Part shown: positions 8,582-18,318 of the stretch, in pieces | Layout of the letters: each line of letters begins with the position of its first letter | Numbering within the stretch: the first letter of the stretch is position 1 | From: Syntrophaceae bacterium | Lineage (GTDB): Bacteria; Desulfobacterota; Syntrophia; Syntrophales; UBA2185 | Length of the DNA stretch: 64,000 nucleotides | Assembly (NCBI GenBank): GCA_003153775.1 | Contig: PMBI01000083.1 | Location: 123,668 to 187,667 of the forward strand | Direction: 5' to 3' | Program-made: the position numbers and the translations under genes | The notes under the pieces: generated by a model | The model's input: the letters and a program-made list of their open reading frames with translations, nothing else | Told to the model about the DNA's origin: nothing | Databases searched by the model: none

Positions 8582-9396
8582 TTCTTCTCCTCCTCGCTCT
8601 TTTTACTGCCCCGCTCACGGAAGCTGATCAGTGCAGCCACGCCGATGGCCGCGGCGCCCAGGACGGTGGCGGCCGTTGAAAGGGGCAGGCGTTGCTGCGG
8701 AACGACAGGATGTTCAGGCTGCCCGTATACCATGGGCCTGTCCAGGAAAAGGTAAAACACATTGAGGCCGCCGGCTTCGTCGTATCCGTAAATGTTTGCC
8801 TTGGTTTCACCGAGCGCTTTGAGTTTTGCCAGACGCGCATCGGCGATGGCTTTCAGCTCTGGGACATCGCCGAAAAGGATAGAGCCAGTGGGACAGGCTT
8901 TGGCGCACGCTGTGCCCAGGCCATTATGGATACGGTCATTGCAGAGGGTGCACTTATGGACCGTGCCCGTCTTAGGGCTCAGGGCGATCACTCCGAAGGG
9001 GCAGGACGGGACGCAGGATTTGCAGCCGATGCAGACGTCATCCTGTACGAACACGTTGCCCATGTCGGTACGGATGATGGCGCCCGTTGGGCATGAATTC
9101 AGGCAACCGGCGTCGTTGCAGTGCTTGCATGAATCACTCGAGAAGAACCAGCGTGCCACGGAACGGTCCTGACTGAACTCTTCGATGAAAAAGACATGCC
9201 GCCAGTCCGTAGCACTTAATGCGGCGGTATTGTCATAGGAATTGCCCGTAAAGTTCACGGCGATCGGATATGGCGCGCCGGGCAGTTGCCTAAAATGAGT
9301 TGGCTCTCCCTCCAGAACATTCCATTCCTTGCAAGCCACCTGGCAGGACTTGCAGCCGATGCAGACAGATGTGTCGATAAACATTCCCTTGGCCAT
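8578..9396 (-). CDS. Formate dehydrogenase iron-sulfur (beta) subunit
   Basis: The 272-residue protein carries four ferredoxin-type cysteine clusters: CIGCKSCQVACKEWN (residue 12 on), CKHCNDAGCLNSCP, CIGCKSCVPSCPFG and CTLCNDRI...CAKACP, giving four [4Fe-4S] clusters that pass electrons from the catalytic subunit to the membrane. A hydrophobic C-terminal helix (about residues 240-260, ending FRERGSKK) anchors it as in FdnH. The start overlaps the catalytic subunit stop as TAATG. No Tat signal of its own; it is probably exported together with the catalytic subunit. Confidence 0.92.
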   Translation of the reverse strand: MAKGMFIDTSVCIGCKSCQVACKEWNVLEGEPTHFRQLPGAPYPIAVNFTGNSYDNTAALSATDWRHVFFIEEFSQDRSVARWFFSSDSCKHCNDAGCLNSCPTGAIIRTDMGNVFVQDDVCIGCKSCVPSCPFGVIALSPKTGTVHKCTLCNDRIHNGLGTACAKACPTGSILFGDVPELKAIADARLAKLKALGETKANIYGYDEAGGLNVFYLFLDRPMVYGQPEHPVVPQQRLPLSTAATVLGAAAIGVAALISFRERGSKKSEEEKK

Positions 9397-12300
9397 TATG
9401 CGGCACCTCCTCTCTTGCCCGCGCGGATGTTGCAGGTAAAGACTTTCCCTTCGTGGATTGAAACGTTCGGGTCCGCCACCAGCGCACTTAAGTTATTTAC
9501 CACATCGCCCCGGGCTCTTCCCTGCCAGCCCCAATGCCAGGGCAGGCCGATTTCATGAATGACTTTTTCGTTGATAACGAAAGGTCTCATGCGGCGGGTC
9601 ACGAGGGCCCGTGCTTGGATCTCGCCGCGTGCCGTTTGGATTGTAACGTACTCGGCATTCTTGATGCCTCTTTCCGCGGCCAGTTCCGGTGAAATCTCAC
9701 AGAATAATTCTGGCATCAACTCCGCAAGCCACGGCAGCCAGCGGCTCATCGTGCCGCTCAGATGGTGCTCGGTGAGGCGGTAGGTCGAGACAATTATAGG
9801 ATAGTTCGGATCGGCTACTTTGTGGTAGGGGTTTCCTGCCACTTTCCAAGTTTTCAAAACTGGATTTGACTGCTGTTTGTAAATCGGGTTTTCCACAGGC
9901 GATTCGTAGGGCTCATAGTGTGTGGGAAGAGGACCGTCCACCAGGCCAAAGGGCGCGAATAGCCAGGCCTTGCCGTCGGGGCGCATGATAAAGGGGTCGT
10001 TTCCGCCCAGCCAGTCGAAGCCGATGCCGTTATCTTTGCCGCGGGAACCGGGCGCCTTGGTCGGCATGAAGTCAATGCCTTCACCGGAGGGCGCTATCCA
10101 TTTGCCGCGAATAGGATTGCCCGCGGCATCCGGGATGCCGCTGTCGGCTTTGGGATCCCAGTAGATCAGCTTCTTCTTCTCGGACCAGGGTTTGCCGGCG
10201 GGATCGGCGGAGGCACGGTTGTACATGATGCGGCGATTGGAGGGCCAGGCAAAACCCCAGGTGGGGGAGATCCAGTTGTCGCCTTGGCGTCGCGCCGCGT
10301 TATTCTTTCCTTCCTCGGGGATGACGCCCGTGTAAATCCAGGCGCCGCATGCAGTCGAACCGTCTTCTTTGAGGTTGGCATACGTCGGAAGGGGCTTTTT
10401 ATCTGCCCAGGTATAGCCGTTGATCTCTTTGAGGATCTTGTATGCCGAAGGTTCATCCTTGATGTGCCAGTTCGCGACCTCCTGAGGATCGGGGTCGAAG
10501 TTCCAGAGCAGATTCTTGATGGCCCAGTCTCTCTCCATTTTTGAATCCCCGTAAAGCTGCTGCAGATGCTTTCCGAGATGGTACGTAAACCAGCTATCGC
10601 TTCGCGCATCGTCGGGTGGATCGGCGGCCTTTTCGTGCTGCTGGATCAGACGCTGCGTATTTGTGAATGTACCTTCCATTTCAGGGACGGTGGCGGCAGG
10701 AAGGAAAAACACTTCCGTTTTGATATCTGACACCTTCAGTTCGCCTGATTGGATTTCCGGAGAGTTACGCCAGAATGCCGCTGTTTCTGTTTCGAAAAAG
10801 TCGCGCACCACCATCCAGTCCAGTTTGGAAAGGGCTTTCCTCTGGAAGCGGGCATTCTGGCCGCCCACAGCAGGGTTCTGCCCCATGACGAAAAAGCCCT
10901 TGATTCTGCCCGCGGTCATATCCACCATCATGGGCAGGTGTGAATGATCACCGGTGATCTTCGGATGGTAATTATATCCGTAATCATTTTCTTCAGTGGC
11001 GGCAGCGCCGAATTGCGCCTTGAAGTAGGAGACAGCAAACTTGGGGAAATTTCCCCAATAACTCGTGGAAATGGGTACCGCCTCCGTCAGGATGTAATCC
11101 TTCAGGGTATCGTGGACTTTACGGGCATCCGGCATATTCAGATAGCCGGGCAATGAGTGGTAGAGCGTGGCGATGTCGGTGGAACCCTGGATCGTTGCAT
11201 GGCCGCGCAGCGCCAGCACACCTCCGCCAGGCCGCCCGATATTGCCCAGGAGCGACTGCAGCACACCGGCCGTACGGATGATCTGGACGCCGACCGTGTG
11301 TTGTGTCCAGCCGACGGCGTAAGTAATATTCGATGTCCTGTCGCGGCCGGAGTTATTGAGCAGAGTATTCGCAACCTTCAAAAACATTTCCCTGGGGCAG
11401 CCGCAGACGCGCTCGACCATTTCGGGCGTATAGCGCGAGTAGTGCCTCTTCAGTATCTGGAAGACGGTCAGCGGGTTCTTGAGCGTGGGGTCGGTCTTCG
11501 GCCTGCCCGGCACCCTTTGCAGAAGGAGATCCGTAAACGGCCCGACTTTAGCGGCAGGGGGCGTCGGCGCCGGATGGCGCTGGTACGACCAGGTTGCGTT
11601 CGAGTATGACTTGCCGTCCTCCGAGAGTCCGGAGAAAACGCCTTTCAAGTCTTCGGTGTCCTTGAAGTCGGGATTAATCAACGTGGCCGCGTTGGTATAG
11701 TTTACGACAAATTCCTTGAAAAACGGGTCCGTGTTCCAGCGGTTGCTGTTGATGACGTGGTTAATGATGCCGCCGAGAAAGGCGATGTCACTTCCCGCGC
11801 GGATGGGCGAATGGATGTCGCACATGGCAGAAGTGCGCGTAAAGCGGGGATCGACATGCATCAAGACCGCCCCGTGGTCGGTTTTGGCCTTGAGAGGCCA
11901 GCGGAAGGCTACGGGGTGGCACTCGGCCATGTTTGACCCCATGATCATCACGGCATCGGAATGTACGAGATCACGCGGAAAAGTCGTGGATCCGCCGCGA
12001 CCGAAAGAGACCCCCAGACCGGGGACCGTGGAGGAGTGTCATATCCTGGCCTGATTTTCTACATAAACGACACCAAGGGCGTGCATCAGTTTCTGCTGAA
12101 CATAGTTCCATTCGTTGTCCATGGTCGCGCCGCCCAGCGTTGCAATCGCGTATGTGTTCATCACCCGCTTTCTGACCATGTTGCCTTTACCGTCCGGAAC
12201 CTCCTCATACTCGTTAAAGTTAGCGTCGCGCGTATTCTTTACGAGGTCGACAATGCGCTTCATTGCCCAATCGAGGGGCTTGTCTTCCCAGTGGTCGCTG

Positions 12301-12641
12301 CCCGGCGCACGATATTTGACTTTTGTCCACCGCAGGTCATTGACCGCTAGTTGGTAGGCCGCGGCGCCTTTCGGGCAGAGGGTTCCCTCGTTGACAGGGG
12401 AATCGGGATTACCCTGGATGTCGATAATTTTTCCGGTAGCGTCTATAGTGACAATCTGCGCGCAGCCGACAGCGCAATATGGGCAGACGCTCTGGACCTG
12501 CTTTCCCGATTTCATCGGGATCTGGGCCGTTTTGTCTGTCATCGCCTTCGCGTCGAGGCCCAAGGACGCAGCCTCTGAAGCTACGACCGTGCCGATTGCC
12601 GTCGATGAGATCTTCAAGAACTTCCGTCGGGAGATTTTCAT
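9396..12641 (-). CDS. fdnG: Selenocysteine formate dehydrogenase, catalytic (alpha) subunit; in-frame UGA at 12039-12041
   Basis: The gene reads as one frame across a TGA at 12041-12039: the upstream part ends ...ENQARI, then TGA (Sec201), then HSSTVPGLGVSFGRGG, exactly where FdnG/FdoG enzymes have the active-site selenocysteine. Total 1081 residues, near the 1015 of E. coli FdnG. From ATG 12641 the N-terminus is a Tat signal (SRRKFLK), then an Fe4S4 motif CPYCAVGC...CPKG, the molybdopterin domains, and a C-terminal dinucleotide-binding domain. GTG 12659 is an alternative start, but GGAGG lies between them. Reaction: formate to CO2 on the periplasmic face. Without Sec readthrough it would be called as two broken genes. 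Confidence 0.93.
12009..12027 (-). promoter_or_regulatory. Bacterial SECIS hairpin for the fdnG selenocysteine codon
   Basis: Eleven bases after the UGA, the mRNA can form a 7-bp stem (GGUCCCC with GGGGGUC, two wobble pairs) closed by the loop GGUCU. The loop lies 18 bases after the UGA. E. coli fdhF has a loop with the same GGUCU core recognised by SelB. This placement and loop are what a bacterial SECIS needs. Confidence 0.85.
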
Positions 12642-13002
12642 TTCTAAACGATCCTCCACTCAAAAGTGTTTCAGTATTTTAATTATCACCGCATTTCATT
12701 TGCATGATTTACGGGAAAAGGTTTTTTATTTTGTACACTAAAGGTTCTTATGGAGGCAGTCTATCAGGGTGAGGTGGATTTCTGTTGGGGGAGAAATCTT
12801 ATTTCTTGGTCATCCCATGGATGAACGAAAGCAGCAAGGTAACAATAAAATATACAGATTATCGGGGATTATGTTTCATCTTTACAGGAGGAATCTATTT
12901 CCGGAAAAAAGAAAAGCGTGAAGAAAGAAATTTCTTCCAGGATATCTAACTTTGAGCAGGGAAATCCAATCCCGCACGGATATGGCCTCTTGCGTCGTTC
13001 TC
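12642..13002. other. Upstream region of the FDH operon, 361 bp
   Basis: Apart from the fdnG ribosome site (GGAGG at about 12652-12656 on the minus strand), I see no gene. No clear sigma-54 (GG-N10-GC) or sigma-70 promoter stands out. The FDH promoter is expected here. A/T-rich tracts are common on the minus strand between 12660 and 12740. Confidence 0.4.
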
Positions 13003-14802
13003 TCAAAAAAAATCTTTCTTCATATCCGCTGTGATGCGGCTGCCTGCGAGCAGGCTCCTGGCCAGACCCTCGATTTTTGGGAGTTCGTACTGGAAGAAAT
13101 ACCGGAAGGTGTAGAGCTTTCCCTGATAGAAATTCATCTCCGCTCCTGCAGGATTCATCCGTAAGGCCTTGTGGGCGGCCATGGCCTGGAGGAGCCACTG
13201 CCAGCCTATGGTTATAATGCCGAAGAATTCCAGATAAAGCGTGGCGTCCGCCAGGAAGAGGTCTATCTTTCCCTGCATGGCAAGGCCGACCAGATGCGCA
13301 GTGACCCTCTTTAGTTTGTCAACAGCTTCTTCGAGCTCCCGTGCATAAGACTGCAGGTGCGGCTCCCCATTAGCAGCGGCTATGGTCTCTTCGAACTCCC
13401 GGATGAGCAGCATAGCTGCCTCCCCGTTCTTCATGGGGACCTTGCGGCCCAGGAGGTCGAGGGCTTGAATACCCGTGGTTCCTTCGTGGATGGGATGGAT
13501 GCGCGCGTCACGATAGAGTTGTTCTATGGGAAACTCATCACAGTATCCGTACCCGCCGAGACATTGCAAGGCCTGGCTCACGGCGTGGATTCCCATCTCC
13601 GCAGGATAGCTCTTGGCCACAGGCGTGAGAATCTCGAGGAGGAGGCTGTATTTCTCTTTTTCCTTTCCTTCAAGGACCTTCTCGAGATCGACATACTTGC
13701 CGCATTGCATGAGGAGTGAAAGGGAGCCTTCCACGATGGCGCGCTGGAAGAGGAGCATCCGCTTCACGTCAGGGTGCTCGATGATAGGAACTTGAGGTGA
13801 CAGGGGATCCTTGGCTGCAGGCGGCCGTCCCTGAGGCCGCTCCCGGGTATATTCCAGCGCCGCATAATAGGCGGCAGAAGCAATGCCGGCGGCCGCAATT
13901 CCCACTGCGATACGTGCCTCGTTCATCAACTGGAACATTTGGGATAGTCCCCGGTTAGGCTGTCCGACAAGATAGCCCCTGCAGTCGCCGTTCTCGCCGA
14001 AGCTCAATTGGGTGATGGGCGCCCCACGGTAGCCCATCTTATGGTAGATGCCTGCCACATGGACATCGTTAAAGACGAGTCCGCCGCTTTCATCCGGTCG
14101 CATCTTCGGGACGATGAATAGAGAAATGCCCTTGACGCCGGGAGGAGCGCTTGCAACCCGCGCCAAGAGGAGATGCACGACGTTTTGCACGCCGTCGTGA
14201 TCCCCTGTGGAGATAAATATTTTCTGTCCCCGTATGCGGTAGTACCCGTCGTCGCCGGGTTCAGCAAGGGTCGTTATGTCGGATAGGGAGCTTCCCGCCT
14301 GGGGCTCAGTGAGGGCCATGGTTCCTTGCCAGTCGCCGGCGTACATCCTCGGTAAATAGGCGTTGATCAGTTCGGGAGTGCCAAAGGAGTATATGAGATG
14401 GGCGGCGCCGTCCGTGAGGTAGGGATACACGCTCGCTGCGTAATTCGCTGCGGAGAAGATGAACATAGGGACGAATCCCAGAATTGCCGGAAGCTGCTGC
14501 CCGCCCAGTTCGGCAGGGGCGGTGGCGGATATCCAGCCGCCCGCGCCGCAAATCTGCATGATCTCTTTCACCTGGGGATGAACCTTCACCCGCCCATCGG
14601 CGAATACAGGCTGGTCCTTGTCCATTTCCCGTAAGACAGGTTTGAAGAGATCCCTTCCCAGTTTCAGGGCTGTTTCCAGGATCATGTCGAAGGCCTCCCG
14701 GCTGTGATCGGCATAGCGGGGATATTCGAGCAGCGAGGTCGCATCGAAGACCTCGTAGAGCAAGAATCTGATATTTCTTTCACTAACGAATTTATCAGCC
14801 AA
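13003..14802 (-). CDS. Acyl-CoA dehydrogenase, long form with C-terminal extension (DmdC-like)
   Basis: Start is TTG 14802, directly behind AAAGGAGG at five-base spacing; the longer ATG reading frame (14838) would bury that site. The 599-residue protein has the acyl-CoA dehydrogenase order: N-terminal helical part, middle domain with LTEPQAGSSLSDI and KIFISTGDHDG, then the helical C-domain with GGYGYCDEFPIEQLYRD and the catalytic glutamate in HEGTTGIQALDL, followed by about 130 residues typical of the long family that includes 3-methylmercaptopropionyl-CoA dehydrogenase. It is an FAD enzyme introducing a 2,3-double bond into an acyl-CoA. Substrate is not predictable; no electron transfer flavoprotein genes are adjacent. 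Confidence 0.88.
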   Translation of the reverse strand: MADKFVSERNIRFLLYEVFDATSLLEYPRYADHSREAFDMILETALKLGRDLFKPVLREMDKDQPVFADGRVKVHPQVKEIMQICGAGGWISATAPAELGGQQLPAILGFVPMFIFSAANYAASVYPYLTDGAAHLIYSFGTPELINAYLPRMYAGDWQGTMALTEPQAGSSLSDITTLAEPGDDGYYRIRGQKIFISTGDHDGVQNVVHLLLARVASAPPGVKGISLFIVPKMRPDESGGLVFNDVHVAGIYHKMGYRGAPITQLSFGENGDCRGYLVGQPNRGLSQMFQLMNEARIAVGIAAAGIASAAYYAALEYTRERPQGRPPAAKDPLSPQVPIIEHPDVKRMLLFQRAIVEGSLSLLMQCGKYVDLEKVLEGKEKEKYSLLLEILTPVAKSYPAEMGIHAVSQALQCLGGYGYCDEFPIEQLYRDARIHPIHEGTTGIQALDLLGRKVPMKNGEAAMLLIREFEETIAAANGEPHLQSYARELEEAVDKLKRVTAHLVGLAMQGKIDLFLADATLYLEFFGIITIGWQWLLQAMAAHKALRMNPAGAEMNFYQGKLYTFRYFFQYELPKIEGLARSLLAGSRITADMKKDFF

Positions 14803-14867
14803 GATTTCCTCCTTTTGCGTTCCTGAGAGAGATGACAAATTTTGATTTGCCGCACAAGTTCCGTTTC

Positions 14868-15968
14868 TTATTGTGGGATCTTTTTTTCTATCCTGCCGTC
14901 GATGACCAGGTCGTCGCCAAGCCTGCGGACTTTTCTGTATGCTATTTTGAGCGATTCATTTATGCTCTTGATTCCAAGGTCGCCGATTGCCTCAAGACCT
15001 TTCCCTACGATCTTGGGAGCAATAATTATGACTACTCTATCCGGTAGTTGTTCCGCCAGCATGGATGTGATGATGGCCGCCCCGCCTTCAACGAGGACGG
15101 AGGAGATATTCCTCTTTCCGAGCTCCATAAGAAGTCTCACCAGATCAACGCGGCGATCCTTACCGGTGTCAACAGCCAGCACTTCAATGCCGAGCTCCGC
15201 AAGCCGGGCGCGCTTGTCGCGGTCCGCATTATTGGTGGTTGCGATTATAGTCCTGGCCTTGTCCTGATCTTTCAGAATTCGTGCATCAAGAGATATGCGC
15301 AAATGGGAGTCGACAACGATCCTGAGGGGGCTTCTGCCTCTGACGAGACGGACAGTCAGTTCCGGATCATCCTTCGACAAGGTGCCTGAACCAACGAGGA
15401 CAACGTCATGGTGGCTTCTCAATGCATGAGCAAACTTGAGTGACTGCCCGGAGCTGATCCACCGGGAATGTCCCGAGGCAGTGGCAATCCTGCCGTCGAT
15501 GCTCTGGGCGAACTTGAGTGTTACGAAGGGAATTCCCGTCTGCATGAACTTGAAAAACCTTTCATTGAGTTCCCTGCACGATTCTTCCAGGACGCCCACC
15601 GTCGTACTTATGTCGTGACGCTTGAGGGCTTCGATGCCTTTGCCTGCAACTACGGGATTGGCATCAGGGGTTCCTATGACCACCCTTCTTGGTTTAGCGG
15701 CAATAACGCTTTCTATGCAGGGAGGCGTCTTCCCGTAATGAGTACAGGGCTCGAGGTTAATATAGATGGTCGCGCCCTTGATGAGTTCGCTGGCATGATT
15801 GATGGCATTAATTTCGGCGTGGTTGCCGCCGAATTTCTGATGATACCCCTCTCCGATAATCCGGCCCCTCTTAACAATAACGGCGCCGACCATGGGATTG
15901 GGGCTCACCCATGCCTCTCCTCTGTGGGCGAGCTTAAGGGCCCGTTCCATATAGAATTCATCAGTCAC
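14868..15968 (-). CDS. ribD: Bifunctional riboflavin deaminase/reductase RibD
   Basis: The 366-residue protein (start GTG 15968 after AAGGAGG; the ATG at 15998 lies upstream of that site) begins with the cytidine-deaminase-like domain: GGNHAEINAI and EPCTHYGKTPPC hold the zinc ligands. Residues from about 145 form the DHFR-like reductase domain (VTLKFAQSIDGRIATASG, DVVLVGSGTLSKDDP, SVLVEGGAAI). It carries out the second and third steps of riboflavin synthesis from GTP. No other rib genes or FMN riboswitch are seen here. It is followed on the minus strand by the acyl-CoA dehydrogenase, a flavoenzyme, 65 bases away. Confidence 0.95.
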   Translation of the reverse strand: MTDEFYMERALKLAHRGEAWVSPNPMVGAVIVKRGRIIGEGYHQKFGGNHAEINAINHASELIKGATIYINLEPCTHYGKTPPCIESVIAAKPRRVVIGTPDANPVVAGKGIEALKRHDISTTVGVLEESCRELNERFFKFMQTGIPFVTLKFAQSIDGRIATASGHSRWISSGQSLKFAHALRSHHDVVLVGSGTLSKDDPELTVRLVRGRSPLRIVVDSHLRISLDARILKDQDKARTIIATTNNADRDKRARLAELGIEVLAVDTGKDRRVDLVRLLMELGKRNISSVLVEGGAAIITSMLAEQLPDRVVIIIAPKIVGKGLEAIGDLGIKSINESLKIAYRKVRRLGDDLVIDGRIEKKIPQ

Positions 15969-16103
15969 GATGCGTCTACCTCCTTGTGTCTTCCGCATTT
16001 TATACCATGCCCGTCATGGATGTAAAGGATGAATAATAAAAGAATCTTTCTGTTGTTGAGCATGCTCTAATGTGATATAGGAATGCGCGATTATCGCTTT
16101 TGA

Positions 16104-16122
16104 GATTGACCTCTGGTCAATC
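16104..16122. repeat. Perfect inverted repeat upstream of rfbA-like gene
   Basis: GATTGACC and GGTCAATC are separated by three bases. It lies about 65 bases before the rfbA-like start codon, between divergent ribD and rfbA-like genes, where an operator would be expected. TTGACC inside it could also act as a -35 element. Confidence 0.4.
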
Positions 16123-16187
16123 AGCTATCTTAGATTTTGCACTGAGGACAGGCGTGACGCCGGTCCTCACAAAAAGGAGAGGAAATT

Positions 16188-16916
16188 ATGAAGGGTGTTG
16201 TCTTAGCGGGAGGTTTGGGCAGTCGCATGTATCCTCTTACAAAGGTTACCAATAAACATCTCCTCCCAGTTTACAATGAACCCATGATTTATTATCCCAT
16301 AAAGATACTGGTGAATGCCGGCATCAATGACATCATGATTGTTACAGGCGGAAACAATGCCGGCGAATTTCTGAAACTCCTGGGAAACGGGGCGGAATTC
16401 GGCCTCAGACATCTCAATTATACATATCAGGAGGGAGAGGGGGGAATCGCGGCAGCCCTGAGCCTTGCAGAGTTTTTTGCCGATGAAGGGAAGATTGTTG
16501 TCGTCTTAGGGGATAATATCATAGAGAAGAATGTCAGAAAGGCAGTTGAAGCTTTTGAGAAACAGAAAGACGGGGCCCGGATCATGCTGAAAGAGGTGCC
16601 TGACCCCAAGAGATTCGGCGTTCCCGTTTTCGATGGCAGGCGTATCGTCCGCGTTGAAGAAAAGCCGGCAGAGCCGAAATCGCAGTATGCCGTCATCGGT
16701 ATCTATATGTATGACAGGAGAGTATTTGACTTCATCAAGGCTCTGAAGCCGTCAGAGAGAGGGGAACTGGAGATTACGGACGTTAATAATTTCTATATCA
16801 ACGAAGGTAGAATGGAGTGGGATATTCTTGATGGCTGGTGGAGCGATGCAGGGACATTTGAATCACTGCAATATGCCGGGAACATGGTGGCGCAGACGGG
16901 AGCAAACAAGATGTGA
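16188..16916 (+). CDS. Sugar-1-phosphate nucleotidylyltransferase (RfbA-like, short form)
   Basis: The 242-residue protein has the nucleotidyltransferase signature GGLGSRMYPLTKVTNKHLLP at residues 8-27, VLGDNI for the metal-binding aspartate, and EEKPAEPKS near residue 160. This is the glucose-1-phosphate thymidylyltransferase group, but it is about 50 residues shorter than classical RfbA (about 290), lacking the C-terminal helical extension that shapes the tetramer. It likely makes a dTDP- or related sugar from a hexose-1-phosphate. An RfbC-like epimerase follows 11 bases later; rfbB and rfbD are not here. AGGAGAGG precedes the ATG. Confidence 0.85.
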   Translation: MKGVVLAGGLGSRMYPLTKVTNKHLLPVYNEPMIYYPIKILVNAGINDIMIVTGGNNAGEFLKLLGNGAEFGLRHLNYTYQEGEGGIAAALSLAEFFADEGKIVVVLGDNIIEKNVRKAVEAFEKQKDGARIMLKEVPDPKRFGVPVFDGRRIVRVEEKPAEPKSQYAVIGIYMYDRRVFDFIKALKPSERGELEITDVNNFYINEGRMEWDILDGWWSDAGTFESLQYAGNMVAQTGANKM

Positions 16917-16927
16917 GGGGATCGAAT

Positions 16928-17383
16928 ATGATCGAAGGTGTCATTATAAAAAAGCTGAAGGTCATACCTGATGAGCGGGGCAGATTGATGGAGATCCTGC
17001 GCGCAGATGATGAGATGTTTAAAAAATTCGGTCAAGTATATATGACGACAGCCTACCCTGGAGTCGTAAAGGGATGGCATTATCATAAGAAGCAGTATGA
17101 TAATATGGCCGTTGTAAAAGGCATGATGAAAATTGTTCTTTACGACGGCAGGCTGGACTCTTCGACATATGGTGAGATAAATGAATTCTTTGCGGGCGAA
17201 CATGATCCCGTTCTGATACATATCCCGCCTTTCGTTTATCACGGGTTCAAATGCATTTCCCAGGAAGAGGCCGTGGTCGTCAATACACCCACAGAGGCAT
17301 ATGATTACAGGGAGCCCGATGAATTCAGGATGCATCCCCATGATAACGATATTCCTTATGAGTGGGACCGGAAAGACGGCTGA
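16928..17383 (+). CDS. dTDP-4-dehydrorhamnose 3,5-epimerase-like protein (RmlC cupin)
   Basis: The 151-residue protein is a cupin of the RmlC family: PDERGRLMEILR near residue 14, VVKGWHYHKKQYDNM with the expected catalytic histidine, and FVYHGFKCISQEEAVVVN. It is shorter than classical RmlC (about 180). The family epimerises C3 and C5 of a dTDP-4-keto-6-deoxy sugar, but short forms also act on other sugar nucleotides. ATG 16928 is chosen with GAGGGGAT before it; a GTG at 16913 overlaps the previous gene. It forms a two-gene unit with the nucleotidyltransferase for a surface polysaccharide precursor. Confidence 0.8.
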   Translation: MIEGVIIKKLKVIPDERGRLMEILRADDEMFKKFGQVYMTTAYPGVVKGWHYHKKQYDNMAVVKGMMKIVLYDGRLDSSTYGEINEFFAGEHDPVLIHIPPFVYHGFKCISQEEAVVVNTPTEAYDYREPDEFRMHPHDNDIPYEWDRKDG

Positions 17384-17505
17384 TGCAGATAATCGGGTAA
17401 ACCGTTCAAAAAATCGTTAGACGATCGTTATTGCAGGAAGTAAAGCGACCGCAGGTTGGTGCACCTTCTTGCGAAAAATAGGCGAAAGGCATTGACAAGG
17501 TTTGT

Positions 17506-18273
17506 ATGGACGCATTTCTGTATATCTTTCTCGCGTGCGTGGGCGCCGCCATTGGGAGTTTTCTCAATGTCTTGATATTCCGGATTCCTGAAGGGCAGTC
17601 TATCGTTCTTCCATCTTCCCACTGCCAGAAGTGCGGTCATGGCATAAGGGTTTACGACAACATCCCCATCATCAGCTATGTTATTCTGCGGGGTAAATGC
17701 AGGGACTGCCATGATAAGATATCTTTGCAATACCCCATCGTGGAGGCGATTACGGCAGTTATGTCGCTCCTCCTTTTTGTAAAATTCGGTCTGAGTTTCA
17801 AATACCTCGCATCTTTCATCTTCACCTGTGCATTGATCGTCATCACATTCATCGACCTCCGTCACCAGATAATCCCCGATGTCATCAGTCTGCCGGGGAT
17901 ACCTGTCTTCTTTTTCCTTGCCGTTTTCGTTATGAACCTAACTGTTTGGGAATCGCTCCTCGGGATTTTCATCGGCGGCGGGAGTCTCTTTCTGATTGCC
18001 TTCGTTTATGAGATTATCACGAAAAGGGAGGGCATGGGGGGAGGGGATATCAAGCTGCTTGCCATGCTTGGCGCTTTCTTGGGTTGGAAGTCTTTGTTTT
18101 TTGTCTTGTTTGTAAGCTCCCTGCTTGGCGCCGTAGTCGGCATATCGGCTATGATTATGAAGGGGCAGGATACTAAGTATGCCGTGCCTTTCGGTCCTTT
18201 TCTGTCTGTGGCTGCTGTTGCCTATCTCTTTGTGGGCGCGGCCGTGACGAAGTTTCTCTTCTTTTACTATTGA
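17506..18273 (+). CDS. Type IV prepilin peptidase (leader peptidase/N-methyltransferase)
   Basis: The 255-residue membrane protein has IGSFLNVLIFRIPEGQS at the N-terminus, two CxxC pairs (CQKCG and CRDCH) for zinc, the first catalytic aspartate in TFIDLRHQIIPD, and the GxGD-type motif GMGGGDIKLLAMLG with the second. About eight hydrophobic segments follow the expected topology in the inner membrane. The enzyme cleaves the leader of type IV pilins or type II secretion pseudopilins and methylates the new N-terminus. No pilin genes are adjacent, so the substrate system lies elsewhere in the genome. Confidence 0.93.
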   Translation: MDAFLYIFLACVGAAIGSFLNVLIFRIPEGQSIVLPSSHCQKCGHGIRVYDNIPIISYVILRGKCRDCHDKISLQYPIVEAITAVMSLLLFVKFGLSFKYLASFIFTCALIVITFIDLRHQIIPDVISLPGIPVFFFLAVFVMNLTVWESLLGIFIGGGSLFLIAFVYEIITKREGMGGGDIKLLAMLGAFLGWKSLFFVLFVSSLLGAVVGISAMIMKGQDTKYAVPFGPFLSVAAVAYLFVGAAVTKFLFFYY

Positions 18274-18318
18274 CGTTCTTATCAAAATTTCTTGACTTCG
18301 ATGTAGTATGAATATACC

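Noticed and set aside
9396..11951. Two separate or broken formate dehydrogenase genes
   Set aside because: The two open frames are in the same phase, separated by a single TGA at the known Sec site with a SECIS-like hairpin, so a pseudogene is not needed.
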